Assembly (NCBI GenBank): GCA_913063055.1
Contig: CAJXZK010000008.1
Location: forward strand, 1-42,326
Direction of reading: 5' to 3'
DNA length: 42,326 nt
Source: an uncultured bacterium
Lineage (GTDB): Bacteria > Cyanobacteriota > Vampirovibrionia > Obscuribacterales > Obscuribacteraceae
The notes under the pieces are model-generated. The model saw only the letters and a program-made list of their open reading frames with translations. It was not told where the DNA came from and searched no databases. Below, in pieces: positions 8,556 through 16,816 of the stretch (position 1 is its first letter; each line of letters opens with the position of its first letter). Made by a program: the position numbers and the translations under genes.

Positions 8556-10013
8556 ATGGGACGCCATAAATTACAAATACATGCCCCGCTTCTCTCGCGC
8601 ATCGGGTCACCCCCGATTAGAGAAGAGGGCAAGAAGCGCGCCAGCAAGAAGGCCAACACCGCAGCTAAGACGCGGCGGGGGCCTGTTGTGATCGGCCGTA
8701 ACATCAGTGCCAGCAATGACATGATGCTTGAGAGGGTGCAGCGCGCACACTTTCAATACTTCCTCGACTACCAGGATAAGACCACCGGTCTCATTCTCGA
8801 CCGCACTCGTCTGGACGGGCCTGCCACCATCGCTGGTGTGGGTTTCGCTCTTAGCGCCTATGGCGCCGCCAGCAAGCGTCTCTGGGTCAGTCGTACTGAA
8901 GCCGCTGCTTACACCCTTAGGGTATTGCGCACTCTCTGGAACGTTCCCCAGGGTGAGCAGACCGAGGGCGTCAACGGCTATCGTGGGTTCTTCTATCACT
9001 TCCTCAACCCGGCTACCGGCACTCGGGCCACAGCGCCTCAGTTCTGGAATTCTGAACTGTCGAGCATCGACACGGCATTGCTGATGGCAGGCGTTCGTTT
9101 CGCCCGCTATTTCTACCGTGGCAAGTCTCCTGAGGAAGTTGAGATTCGTGACCTGGCTGACAAGCTCTACAACCGTGTGGAGTGGAGCTGGCTCGTGCGC
9201 GAGAGTGGTCTGATTGGCCACGGTTGGACGCCGGAGGGTGGCTTGATTCCCAGCGTCTACGCTGGCTATAGCGAAGCGCCTTTGCTCTATCTTCTGGCTA
9301 TCGGATCGCCCACCTACCCGGCTCCGGCCGCTTCGTGGGATGCTCTCTTTGCCAAGCCAGAGTTTGCTCAGCAGGACGGCAAAACCTATGTCAGCATGCC
9401 GGGGCAGCCGCTCTTTTGCTACCAGTTTCCGCAGAGTTTCATCGACTTTCGCGGTATCAGAGACAAGCTCAACCGCAAGCTCGGCATCGATTATTTCGAG
9501 AACAGCAAGCGGGCGACTCTGGCTCAGCATCAGTACGCTGTCGAGAACCCCCAGGGTTTTCGTGGCTACGACCGCCTGAACTGGGGCCTGACAGCTTGTG
9601 ATGGACCGGGCGATGTCACCAAGATTGTGGACGGCAAGGAACGCACCTTCTCTTGGTACAGAGAACGGGGCTGCCCGGCAGGTCATGACGATGGCACCAT
9701 TGCCCCTACCGCTGCCATCAGCTCGTTGCCCTTCGCACCGATGCTCGTGCTCAGCACCATTCGTGGTTGGTTGAAGAATCGGCCCGAACTTTTCTCTATG
9801 CACGGCTTTGCTGATGCTTTCAATCCTACCTTCGGCGCCAGTTTGCGCTCTGGATGGGTCGACGCTGAGCGCATTGCCATCGACCAGGGGCCGATAGTGC
9901 TCATGATCGAGAACTACCGCTCCGGCTTGGTCTGGAACACCATGCGTCGTGACCCGGCCCTCGTGAGAGCTCTGCTCAAGGCAGACTTTCAGGGCGGCTG
10001 GCTCGCGAAATAG
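8556..10013 (+). CDS. GH144-like glucan hydrolase (glycoamylase-like domain, PF10091 type)
   Basis: A 485-residue enzyme. From residue ~58 on it follows the PF10091/GH144 pattern closely: FQYFLDYQDKTTGLILDR, GYRGFFYHFLNPATGTR, NSELSSIDTALLMAGVRFAR, YSEAPLLYLLAIGSPTYP, IDFRGIRDKLNRKLGIDYFENS, WGLTACDGPGD, DDGTIAPTAA and IDQGPIVLMIENYRSGLVW. Characterised GH144 members are endo-beta-1,2-glucanases with an (alpha/alpha)6 barrel. Residues 1-50 are very basic (GKKRASKKANTAAKTRR) with no hydrophobic core, so the usual signal peptide is missing and the enzyme should stay in the cytoplasm unless exported otherwise. The start at 8556 is fixed by GGAGA five bases upstream; an in-frame GTG at 8544 overlaps that site. 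It lies between the ABC transporter and a GH1 beta-glucosidase, suggesting stepwise glucan breakdown. Confidence 0.88.
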   Translation: MGRHKLQIHAPLLSRIGSPPIREEGKKRASKKANTAAKTRRGPVVIGRNISASNDMMLERVQRAHFQYFLDYQDKTTGLILDRTRLDGPATIAGVGFALSAYGAASKRLWVSRTEAAAYTLRVLRTLWNVPQGEQTEGVNGYRGFFYHFLNPATGTRATAPQFWNSELSSIDTALLMAGVRFARYFYRGKSPEEVEIRDLADKLYNRVEWSWLVRESGLIGHGWTPEGGLIPSVYAGYSEAPLLYLLAIGSPTYPAPAASWDALFAKPEFAQQDGKTYVSMPGQPLFCYQFPQSFIDFRGIRDKLNRKLGIDYFENSKRATLAQHQYAVENPQGFRGYDRLNWGLTACDGPGDVTKIVDGKERTFSWYRERGCPAGHDDGTIAPTAAISSLPFAPMLVLSTIRGWLKNRPELFSMHGFADAFNPTFGASLRSGWVDAERIAIDQGPIVLMIENYRSGLVWNTMRRDPALVRALLKADFQGGWLAK

Positions 10014-10050
10014 ATTTACCAACTCTCTAACCACTCAACGAGGTATTATC

Positions 10051-11484
10051 ATGAACACGAGCAAAAACTCACGCACCGCTTCTGGTGCCGTCGCTAGAAC
10101 TGCGACTGTCGCAAAAGGCAAAAAGGCTAGCCGCATGGGCTATGTGTTTCCTCAATTCAGCGCCGCCCACAGCCCCGTGCCTGTGCGTCGCTACAACTTG
10201 CCCAAGGGCTTCGTCTTTGGCGCTTCCACCTCGGCCTATCAGATTGAAGGTGCTGTGGACCAGGCCAAGTACGGCCGTGGCCCTTCGATCTGGGAAGACT
10301 ACTTCACTGCTCGCCCGTTGCTCGACAACGGTGCAGTGGCGTGCGATCACTACAATCGCATGAAAGAAGACGTGGCCATGATCAAGAAAATGGGCCACAA
10401 GGTCTATCGCTTCTCGGTCTCCTGGCCGCGCATTATCCCCAACGGAACTGGCGCCATCAACGAGCAGGGCTTGCAGTTCTACTCTGACCTGGTCGACGAG
10501 CTTCTGGCCCAGGGCATCGAACCCTACCTGACGCTCTATCACTGGGACCTTCCCCGGGCCATGGAAGACATCGGCGGTTGGACCAGCCGGGCTGTGGCTG
10601 AGCACTTCGCCGATTTCGCCGAAGTGGTGGTGCGTCGCTTGGGCGATCGCGTCAAGAAGTGGTGCACTTTCAACGAACCGGAAGTGATTGTCGCCGGCTA
10701 CATCGGTGACGGTCTGGCTCCTGGTTTGAGCAATCCCAAGCTGCGCGTCACCGTGGCGCACACGCTGATGATTGCTCATGGCCTCGCCACCAAGCGCATT
10801 CGCTCTATCAACAGCAACCTCGATGTCGGCATCGTCGTCAACCTGGTGCCGGTTGAACCCGCCACCAAAGCGGCTGCTAAGGCTGCTCGCAAGATGTGGC
10901 AGCGCAACTATGCCATCTACCTCGATGGCATCCTCAAGGGCAAGTATTCCGATACTGTCCTGGAGGAAGCGGCCGAGACCGGTGTTTCCATCACTGCCGA
11001 AGACATGGAGCTGATTGCTCAGCCCATCGATTACCTCGGCATCAACTGGTATCTGCGCCTGGTGGTCAATGCCCGCGGTCGCGTGATCAAGGTGCCTGCT
11101 GCCGAAGAGACGCTGATGGGGTGGGAAATCTGCCCGGCTGCTCTGACGCGCATGCTGTTGGCCATGAACCAGGAATACACCCTGCCGCCGATCTACATCA
11201 CCGAGAACGGGGCGGCGCTGGCTGACACCAATACGGCCACGGGCGTGCACGACAACCGTCGTATGCTCTACATCCACGAGCACCTCAGCGCCATCGAACT
11301 CGCCATCGCCGGCGGTGTCGACATGCGGGGCTACTTCGCCTGGAGCTTGATGGACAATCTGGAATGGTCCCTCGGCTATTCCAAGACCTTTGGTATGGTC
11401 CATGTGGACCGTCAGACTCTGGTGCGCACTGTCAAAGACAGCGGTCTTTGGTATCGGGCCATGATCAAGGCTAATCGCCGCTAA
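10051..11484 (+). CDS. bglA: GH1 family beta-glucosidase
   Basis: A 477-residue retaining beta-glycosidase, cytoplasmic, releasing glucose from beta-gluco-oligosaccharides. Family 1 hallmarks in order: FVFGASTSAYQIEG (55-68), YRFSVSWPRI, YLTLYHWDLP (159-168), acid/base Glu209 in TFNEP, and nucleophile Glu385 in YITENGAAL, followed by RGYFAWSLMDNLEWSLGY for the glucose-binding site. All catalytic residues are present. A 47-residue basic, Ala/Ser-rich N-terminal tail precedes the barrel and has no signal-peptide core; the GH144 gene before it has a similar tail. Strong start: CGAGGT six bases before the ATG, only 37 bases after the GH144 stop, so the two are surely co-transcribed. Natural substrate is unproven; given the neighbour it may be sophoro-oligosaccharides. 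Confidence 0.95.
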   Translation: MNTSKNSRTASGAVARTATVAKGKKASRMGYVFPQFSAAHSPVPVRRYNLPKGFVFGASTSAYQIEGAVDQAKYGRGPSIWEDYFTARPLLDNGAVACDHYNRMKEDVAMIKKMGHKVYRFSVSWPRIIPNGTGAINEQGLQFYSDLVDELLAQGIEPYLTLYHWDLPRAMEDIGGWTSRAVAEHFADFAEVVVRRLGDRVKKWCTFNEPEVIVAGYIGDGLAPGLSNPKLRVTVAHTLMIAHGLATKRIRSINSNLDVGIVVNLVPVEPATKAAAKAARKMWQRNYAIYLDGILKGKYSDTVLEEAAETGVSITAEDMELIAQPIDYLGINWYLRLVVNARGRVIKVPAAEETLMGWEICPAALTRMLLAMNQEYTLPPIYITENGAALADTNTATGVHDNRRMLYIHEHLSAIELAIAGGVDMRGYFAWSLMDNLEWSLGYSKTFGMVHVDRQTLVRTVKDSGLWYRAMIKANRR

Positions 11485-11496
11485 TAGTCTAGTGAA

Positions 11497-11587
11497 GATA
11501 GCATCAGTAAGCAGTTTTTTGATGCTATCAACACAATCAAGGCTAAACGCCATCAGCTCGCCTGCTAGCTTCAAGAGCTAGGGCGAG
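11497..11587 (+). other. Two intercistronic hairpins between GH1 and the large glycosidase gene
   Basis: First: perfect 10-bp arms GATAGCATCA (11497-11506) and TGATGCTATC (11520-11529). Second: CTCGCC-tg-CTAGCT (11557-11570), loop TCAAG, AGCTAGGGCGAG (11576-11587). Neither is followed by a T-run, so read-through into the next gene is likely; they may protect or process the mRNA. Confidence 0.55.
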
Positions 11588-11612
11588 TTGGTGGTGCCAA
11601 CCGGAGCAGACA

Positions 11613-14600
11613 ATGCAAATTCAACTCAAGACCAATACTTGCAAACTGGTACTGAGCGATGGCGTTAAAGCCACGCTCAGTCAGCACAAGCCCGATCGTG
11701 CTGTGCGTCTAGATTTCGAGTTCAACGGTGCCGGTCATGCCATCGTGCGTGTGCCTGTGGCAATCAAGCTGCCAGACAACTACGTCTTTCAGTTCGCCGT
11801 TGCCGGACAAAGCCCTGTCAACACCCTGGAAATTAAGTTGCTCGACCAATCTACCGACAATGTCTGGTGGGTAAATCGGCCACACTTCGCTTTCAGCGGC
11901 ACAAAGCAGGTGCTCGTTAACAAAGCTCGGCATTTCTCATACGCCTGGGGGCCGAGCAAAGAACCACTGGCCGAAGTGGCTTACATCGACCTAACTCTCA
12001 CTGCGAGCACTGGAGGGAAGGGCAGCATTTACTTCAGCGATCTCTCCTTTGAGGAGCGCCCCAGTGCCTCTAAGGCCATGGGTAAGCCGAAGGTCTGGGC
12101 GAGCTCGTCGCGCAAAGATGCCATCAATGTTCTTGATGGCGATGACTATTCGCTCTGGCAGAGCGGCTTGAGCGAGCGCCAGGGTTTGGTCTTCACTTTC
12201 CCCGAAGTGCGAGAACTCAGTGCTGTGCTGATTGATTGGGGCGACCATCATGCTCGCAACTATCAAGTGCAGATCAAAGGTGAGCGCGGTGCCTGGCGCA
12301 ATATTGACACCATGATTGGTGCCGGTGGCGGTCGCCAGTACTTGCGCTTGCCTGACTGTGACATTAAGGCCCTGCGCCTTGTCTTGCGCAAATCGAGTGG
12401 CGGCAAAGGCTACAGTGTTCGCTCAGTGCGTTTCATGGGCCTCGACTATGCCCCCAATGCCAATGAGTTCTGGCGCCGCATCGCTCGCGATCATCCCGCT
12501 GGCTTCTTCCCTCGTTACTTCGATAAGGAGCAGTCTTTCTGGACTGTGGTCGGTGTCAGTGGCGGTCGGCAGGAGGCAATTATCAACGAAGAGGGCCTGC
12601 TTGAGCTCGGTCGCCAGACTGCTTCAATCGAGCCTTTCATTCATGATGGCAGCGAACTGCTGACCTGGAAGCACGGTCGTCATGAGCAGCACCTGGAAGA
12701 AGGCTATCTTCCTATTGCCGTGGTCAAGCGTGTACACGAGAAGCTCGCCCTTGAGGTCAAGGCTTTCGCATTGGGCCCGAGAGAAGACGCCACCCTCTAC
12801 GCTCGCTACAAGGTCATCAACCGCACCGGCGTCAAGCAGACTGGCAAGTTGTTCTTGGCTATCCGGCAATTCCAGGTCAATCCGCCCTGGCAGTTCCTCA
12901 ACACCCCGGGTGGTCACACGCCCATCCACACCTTCTCCCATGCCGGTGACACGGTCTATGTTGGCGACAGCCTGAAGGTGCGCACGCTCAGTCGGGCCGA
13001 TGCTTTTGGGGCTACCACTCTGGCCACTGGTGACATTGTCGAACACCTCAACTATGGGCTCTTGCCCGAGTACGGTGGTTTGGCTGACACTCGTGGCTTT
13101 GGCTCTGGTGCCCTGATGTACAGCTATGAGTTGGATGCTCACGAAGAAGTGACTTTCGACATTGCTGTGCCCTACTCACGTTACTCAGCTTTGCACGAAG
13201 TTGAGGATGCTCTGGCGGCAAGCAAGCGAGAATGGCGCGGCAAGCTCGACAAAGTCGGTATTGATATTCCGGCCGCTGCCGAGCTCAACGCTACGATCAA
13301 AAGTCAGCTCGCTTACATTCTCATCAATCGCGATGGCCCGGCTATTCAGCCAGGGTCGCGCTGCTACCGCCGCACCTGGATTCGTGACGGTTCGCTCACT
13401 TCAGCAGCCTTGCTGCAGCACGGATTTGTGGCTGAGGTGCGCGAGTTCATAGACTGGTTCGCTCCCTATCAGTACCCCAATGGCAAGGTGCCTTGCTGCG
13501 TGGATAAGCGCGGCTCTGACCCCACTCCTGAGCATGACAGCCATGGTGAGTTCATCTACATGGTGATGGAATACTATCGCTACACCGGCGATAAGGAGTT
13601 CTTGGCTGGTATCTTCCCGCGTATTCTTAAGGCCGTGGAGTACATTGATGTGCTACGCCAGCAGAACATGCAGGCTCTGGCAGCTCGTGATCACCGCCTG
13701 GAACAGCTGGACCAAGCTCCGGCTCATGAGCGCTCGCATCAGCATTTGCACGGCATTCTGCCTCCGTCGATTAGCCACGAAGGTTATTCGGCACATCCGG
13801 CCCATTCAAACTGGGATAACCTCTTCGCTATGAAGGGTTTGGATGACGCTGTATCGGCGGCCCTTGAGCTGGGTGAAGATGATCAGGTGCTCAAGCTTGT
13901 CACCATCCGCGATGCCTTCCGTCGTGACTTGCTTGCCTCGGTGACGAATTCGATGCGCTTCCATGGTATCGATTACATCCCTGGGGCGGCAGATCTCGGC
14001 GATCTTGACCCGACCTCAACCACCATCGGCCTTGACCCGTGCGAAGTGTTTTCTGCCTTGCCGCAAGAGCTTGAGCAGACCTTCGCTCGCTACTGGAAGT
14101 TCTTTCAGCGGCGCCGGGATGGGGAAGTTGACTGGGTTGACTACACGCCCTATGAATGGCGTTCTGTGGGCACTTTCGTGCGCCTTGGTGAGCTGGAAAA
14201 GGCTCATGCGGCAATCGATTATTTCATGGGCCATCGTCGCCCGAGGCATTGGAACCATTGGGCCGAGGTGATTTACCGCGATCCGCTCACTCCGCGCTTC
14301 ATCGGCGACGCTCCTCATGGTTGGGTGGGCTCAGACTTTCTGCGCAGTGTGCGCAACCTCTTTGTCTACGAGCGCGACAAGAAGCTCGTTTTGGCGGCTG
14401 GTATCAAGCCAGACTGGCTTGATAAAGGGGTTTCAATCACCAATCTGCCAACTTACTTCGGTAAGTTGTCTTTCACCGCTCGTCGTGAAAATGCGGAGGT
14501 GGTCTATCAGATCGACGGTTCAGTTTCGTCTGCCATCGATTTGGCTGTAGGCACCCTCAGTTGCGTTGCGGGAAAAGGCGCTAGCAGTGTTACTGTTAAC

Positions 14601-14699
14601 GCCTCTGTAAAAGTCACCGTCAACGGCGAAGCGGCAGAAATACAAGACGGCATGGTGAGCATCAAGACTCTGCCAGCACGGGTGGTTGTGAAGGTTTAA
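11613..14699 (+). CDS. Large discoidin-domain protein with six-hairpin glycosidase-like catalytic region
   Basis: A 1028-residue protein. Residues 1-150 form a beta-rich, carbohydrate-binding-like domain; 158-276 fit an F5/8 type C (discoidin/CBM32-like) fold (KVWASSS...DGDDYSLWQSG...LSAVLIDWG...YQVQIKG...LRLVLRK). Residues ~285-530 are a beta-sandwich of the type that precedes (alpha/alpha)6 glycosidases. The helical part follows, with TWIRDGS (588-594), HDSHGEF (641-647), SNWDNLFAMKGL and a C-terminal beta cap. The W-x-RDGS and acidic motifs resemble GH15/GH63/GH65-type barrels, but I cannot assign a family. No signal peptide. The ATG has GGAG six bases upstream. Last gene of the transporter-GH144-GH1 block, ended by a strong terminator, so a role in the same glucan pathway is the natural inference. 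Confidence 0.82.
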   Translation: MQIQLKTNTCKLVLSDGVKATLSQHKPDRAVRLDFEFNGAGHAIVRVPVAIKLPDNYVFQFAVAGQSPVNTLEIKLLDQSTDNVWWVNRPHFAFSGTKQVLVNKARHFSYAWGPSKEPLAEVAYIDLTLTASTGGKGSIYFSDLSFEERPSASKAMGKPKVWASSSRKDAINVLDGDDYSLWQSGLSERQGLVFTFPEVRELSAVLIDWGDHHARNYQVQIKGERGAWRNIDTMIGAGGGRQYLRLPDCDIKALRLVLRKSSGGKGYSVRSVRFMGLDYAPNANEFWRRIARDHPAGFFPRYFDKEQSFWTVVGVSGGRQEAIINEEGLLELGRQTASIEPFIHDGSELLTWKHGRHEQHLEEGYLPIAVVKRVHEKLALEVKAFALGPREDATLYARYKVINRTGVKQTGKLFLAIRQFQVNPPWQFLNTPGGHTPIHTFSHAGDTVYVGDSLKVRTLSRADAFGATTLATGDIVEHLNYGLLPEYGGLADTRGFGSGALMYSYELDAHEEVTFDIAVPYSRYSALHEVEDALAASKREWRGKLDKVGIDIPAAAELNATIKSQLAYILINRDGPAIQPGSRCYRRTWIRDGSLTSAALLQHGFVAEVREFIDWFAPYQYPNGKVPCCVDKRGSDPTPEHDSHGEFIYMVMEYYRYTGDKEFLAGIFPRILKAVEYIDVLRQQNMQALAARDHRLEQLDQAPAHERSHQHLHGILPPSISHEGYSAHPAHSNWDNLFAMKGLDDAVSAALELGEDDQVLKLVTIRDAFRRDLLASVTNSMRFHGIDYIPGAADLGDLDPTSTTIGLDPCEVFSALPQELEQTFARYWKFFQRRRDGEVDWVDYTPYEWRSVGTFVRLGELEKAHAAIDYFMGHRRPRHWNHWAEVIYRDPLTPRFIGDAPHGWVGSDFLRSVRNLFVYERDKKLVLAAGIKPDWLDKGVSITNLPTYFGKLSFTARRENAEVVYQIDGSVSSAIDLAVGTLSCVAGKGASSVTVNASVKVTVNGEAAEIQDGMVSIKTLPARVVVKV

Positions 14700-14742
14700 C
14701 AGCCTGTCCTTCCACTAACTAAAACCTAAGTCATAAGTTTAG

Positions 14743-14788
14743 GCAGGAAGAAGCTAGCAATAGCTTCTTCCTGCTTTTCTTTTTTTTT
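14743..14788 (+). terminator. Intrinsic terminator of the glycosidase block
   Basis: Perfect 14-bp stem GCAGGAAGAAGCTA (14743-14756) / TAGCTTCTTCCTGC (14761-14774), loop GCAA, followed by TTTTC and a long T-run. Very strong rho-independent terminator closing the 6703-14699 block. Confidence 0.95.
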
Positions 14789-14869
14789 GGATTTTTTTTG
14801 ACTTTTTTTGCCCTAAAACTTGACATCCATGGGCTTACTTTCAGTTGGCTTACACTTCTGCTCTTAAAA

Positions 14870-14927
14870 AAATACTTGAGTACTCAAGTATTTCTCCAAA
14901 CCATAGGCCTTAGCGCTTAAGGCTTAT
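14870..14927 (+). promoter_or_regulatory. Two palindromic sites upstream of the nucleotide hydrolase gene
   Basis: A perfect 24-bp palindrome at 14870-14893 (half-site AAATACTTGAGT), then an inverted repeat ATAGGCCTTA-gcgct-TAAGGCTTAT (14903-14927, one wobble mismatch). The second abuts TATACT at 14925-14930, a good -10 element. This looks like a promoter (start near 14937) with an operator across the -35/spacer and an upstream site centred near -55. Confidence 0.6.
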
Positions 14928-14960
14928 ACTTTCTCAAGTCGTTTTTAAGAGTGCAGGTGC

Positions 14961-15401
14961 GTGCTAAAAATCTACTTTGCTGGTTCAATCACTGCAGGGC
15001 GTAGCGATCAGCCTATTTATGAGCAGATCATAGATGAGCTGCGAAAGTACGGCACTATAAGCACAGAACTAATTGGCAGTCCAAATCTGTTAGCTGGTGG
15101 AGAAACCATGAGCGATAAGGCCATTCATGATCGCGATGTTGCCTGGTTGTTGGCATCAGATTGTGTTGTGGCCGAGGTGACCAATCCCAGCCTTGGTGTC
15201 GGTTATGAGATTGGACTCGCTACCCAGGCTAAGATTCCAGTGCTATGTCTTTATCGGCCGCTACCTGAGAGACGCTTATCGGCCATGATTGCTGGTTGTA
15301 ACTTAGTGCAGGTGAATCGTTACAGTGATGTAGCGGAGGTCGCCCCGGTGCTGGAAGAGTATTTTAAAAGCATGGCTAGAGAAGAATCTGCCCCTATTTA
15401 A
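14961..15401 (+). CDS. DNPH1/Rcl-type 2'-deoxynucleoside 5'-phosphate N-hydrolase (nucleoside deoxyribosyltransferase family)
   Basis: A 146-residue cytoplasmic enzyme of the nucleotide-pool hygiene type: cleaves the N-glycosidic bond of deoxynucleoside monophosphates, or transfers the deoxyribose. Seen motifs: YFAGSITAGR (5-14, phosphate-binding loop), D57 and D59 with W62 in IHDRDVAWL, and AEVTNPSLGVGYEIG (71-85) with Glu83 at the position of the catalytic nucleophile of Rcl, then a C-terminal RLSAMIAG. Length and all motifs match mammalian and bacterial Rcl proteins. Start is GTG with an AGG-containing stretch before it; an alternative start inside would remove the YFAGSI motif. It is monocistronic or shares a promoter with the next gene; two palindromes upstream suggest specific regulation. 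Confidence 0.88.
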   Translation: MLKIYFAGSITAGRSDQPIYEQIIDELRKYGTISTELIGSPNLLAGGETMSDKAIHDRDVAWLLASDCVVAEVTNPSLGVGYEIGLATQAKIPVLCLYRPLPERRLSAMIAGCNLVQVNRYSDVAEVAPVLEEYFKSMAREESAPI

Positions 15402-15444
15402 GCCGTGTGGTTTAGATTAAACCGGCTAGTCTTGACTGGCTAAT

Positions 15445-15471
15445 CCTTACCGCTTGGTATTATGGGTAAGG
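15445..15471 (+). promoter_or_regulatory. Inverted repeat before the 15488 gene
   Basis: CCTTACC (15445-15451) and GGTAAGG (15465-15471) form a perfect 7-bp inverted repeat 16 bases before the ATG at 15488. Possibly an operator, or a hairpin that limits translation. Confidence 0.35.
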
Positions 15472-15487
15472 TATTGCGGGAGTCTTC

Positions 15488-16153
15488 ATGGCCAAAACTG
15501 GTCGCGAAATAATAATCGGCGTTTGCGAGCGCTACGCCAATCTGAAAACATACCAAGATTTTGGTGTAGTCAGAATGCGCGAAAAAGTGGGCGAACCGGG
15601 CGAAGCGGCCAGAATTATTCGCTTCTATACATACTTTGAGCAACCTGATTTCTTCCGCTGTGAATGGTATGAAACAGCCAGCGATGGCAATTCTGCTGGT
15701 TTCTGCGACAGCCGTATAAGTTGGCTGGAGAAGCTGAGCGGACTTATGAATGGCGGCAAGAAGAGTGTTGAGTCTTTAGCTGAGGCTAAGTCTAATGATG
15801 CTTTCAAAATCGCTCTCGCTAAAATTGGTCATCATGGGCCAGCCGCCCTAATCAAGTCTTCCCTTAAGGCTCCCTCTGTGGCTCCTGTGCTTGAACCCTT
15901 TAGCCAGGCTCGTTTGATTGGGAAAGTTGTACACAACAAAGAGATGTGTGATCGCCTCTTGATTGAGTTAGAAGATAGCTACTATGGTGAATTTTTAGTA
16001 TCGCAAAGAGGATCTATTCTCATTCGTTCAAAAGAAGCTGTTTGCGCCGGTTCCAAGAGTGCAGCAAGCACTTCTTATGGCGGCGTTTTGTTGAATGGCA
16101 AAATTCCTTATGAGCGCTTCAAGAGCTGTAAGTTGCCCCGCGTAACGATCTAA
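15488..16153 (+). CDS. Hypothetical protein, weakly LolA-like
   Basis: A 221-residue protein with no signal peptide or membrane segment. Residues ~14-60 (YANLKTYQDFGVVRMRE...RFYTYFEQPDFFRCEWYE) follow the pattern Y-x-x-L-x-x-Y-x-D-x-G ... F-x-x-PD-x-F-R-x-E seen at the start of LolA/LolB/RseB-like half-barrels, which bind lipids or lipoproteins. The match is short and such proteins are normally exported, so this is only a suggestion. The rest is Ser/Lys-rich without recognisable motifs. Start ATG has GCGGGAG six bases upstream. It lies between the nucleotide hydrolase and an FMN reductase on the same strand, but with gaps large enough for separate promoters. Confidence 0.7.
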   Translation: MAKTGREIIIGVCERYANLKTYQDFGVVRMREKVGEPGEAARIIRFYTYFEQPDFFRCEWYETASDGNSAGFCDSRISWLEKLSGLMNGGKKSVESLAEAKSNDAFKIALAKIGHHGPAALIKSSLKAPSVAPVLEPFSQARLIGKVVHNKEMCDRLLIELEDSYYGEFLVSQRGSILIRSKEAVCAGSKSAASTSYGGVLLNGKIPYERFKSCKLPRVTI

Positions 16154-16217
16154 GCTTTCTGGTTAGCTGGCCAGTGGAGGATTGACGCTATAATTGTCCG
16201 GCCACAAGGAGAAGCAT

Positions 16218-16757
16218 ATGTCAAACAAGATTCTAGTCATTAGCGCCAGCCTCAACCCCGCTAGCCGCAGCCGCATTATGGCCAGTGAGGTATTTGCTCA
16301 ACTACCAGCAAGCGCCGACAAAGAGTTTCTTGACCTGCGCGACTATGACTTGCCAATTTGCGATGCTGGCGCTTGCTACGCTAATCCGCTAGTTGCTAAG
16401 GTGCAGACCAAAGTAAAAGAAGCCGCCTGCATTCTTGTTGCTTTTCCTGTCTACAACTACTCTTGCTCAGCTGCTTTGAAGAATTTGATTGAACTGACCG
16501 GTAAGGCCTGGGAAGGCAAAGTTGTGGGCTTTGTATGCGCCGCTGGAGGCCACTCAAGCTACATGTCTGTGATGAGTATCGCTAACTCTTTGATGCTCGA
16601 TTTCCGCTGTGTTGTTATTCCGCGCTTTGTTTACTCTGAAGGCAGCGCCTTTAACGAGCAAGGCCTCAATAGTGACAAGGTCAAAGAAAGATTGAAAGAG
16701 CTCGGAGCTACAGGCGTACAGATGATGAATGCCCTGGCACCACTGGCCGTTGGCTAA
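16218..16757 (+). CDS. NADPH-dependent FMN reductase family protein
   Basis: A 179-residue flavodoxin-fold reductase (SsuE/ChrR/ArsH-like, PF03358): uses NAD(P)H to reduce FMN, or quinones/metal oxyanions via bound FMN. Seen: N-terminal ILVISASLNPASRSRIMA (phosphate-binding loop for FMN), LRDYDLPICD, then LVAFPVYNYSCSAALKNLIEL (the P-x-Y-N-Y-S-x-x-x-x-LKN motif that contacts the flavin ring) and GFVCAAGGHSSYMS. Length is typical. The ATG at 16218 is chosen because AAGGAG ends six bases before it; an upstream in-frame start at 16194 would add eight residues over the ribosome binding site. It faces the copper ATPase gene tail to tail; no clear terminator separates them. Confidence 0.88.
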   Translation: MSNKILVISASLNPASRSRIMASEVFAQLPASADKEFLDLRDYDLPICDAGACYANPLVAKVQTKVKEAACILVAFPVYNYSCSAALKNLIELTGKAWEGKVVGFVCAAGGHSSYMSVMSIANSLMLDFRCVVIPRFVYSEGSAFNEQGLNSDKVKERLKELGATGVQMMNALAPLAVG

Positions 16758-16816
16758 AGCTTAGCTTGCCTATAGCTGATTAGTGGTCGTAGTTAGCTGT
16801 TCTTGCTTACTTCTGG

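Noticed and set aside
8607-11574. Long minus-strand open frames opposite the GH144 and GH1 genes
   Set aside because: Same codon-bias artefact; the plus-strand genes have intact family motifs and ribosome binding sites.
14820-14825. TTGACA as a -35 element for the nucleotide hydrolase gene
   Set aside because: No -10 at a usable distance (nearest candidate TACACT is 25 bases away); TATACT at 14925 is the better -10 but belongs to a different -35 region.
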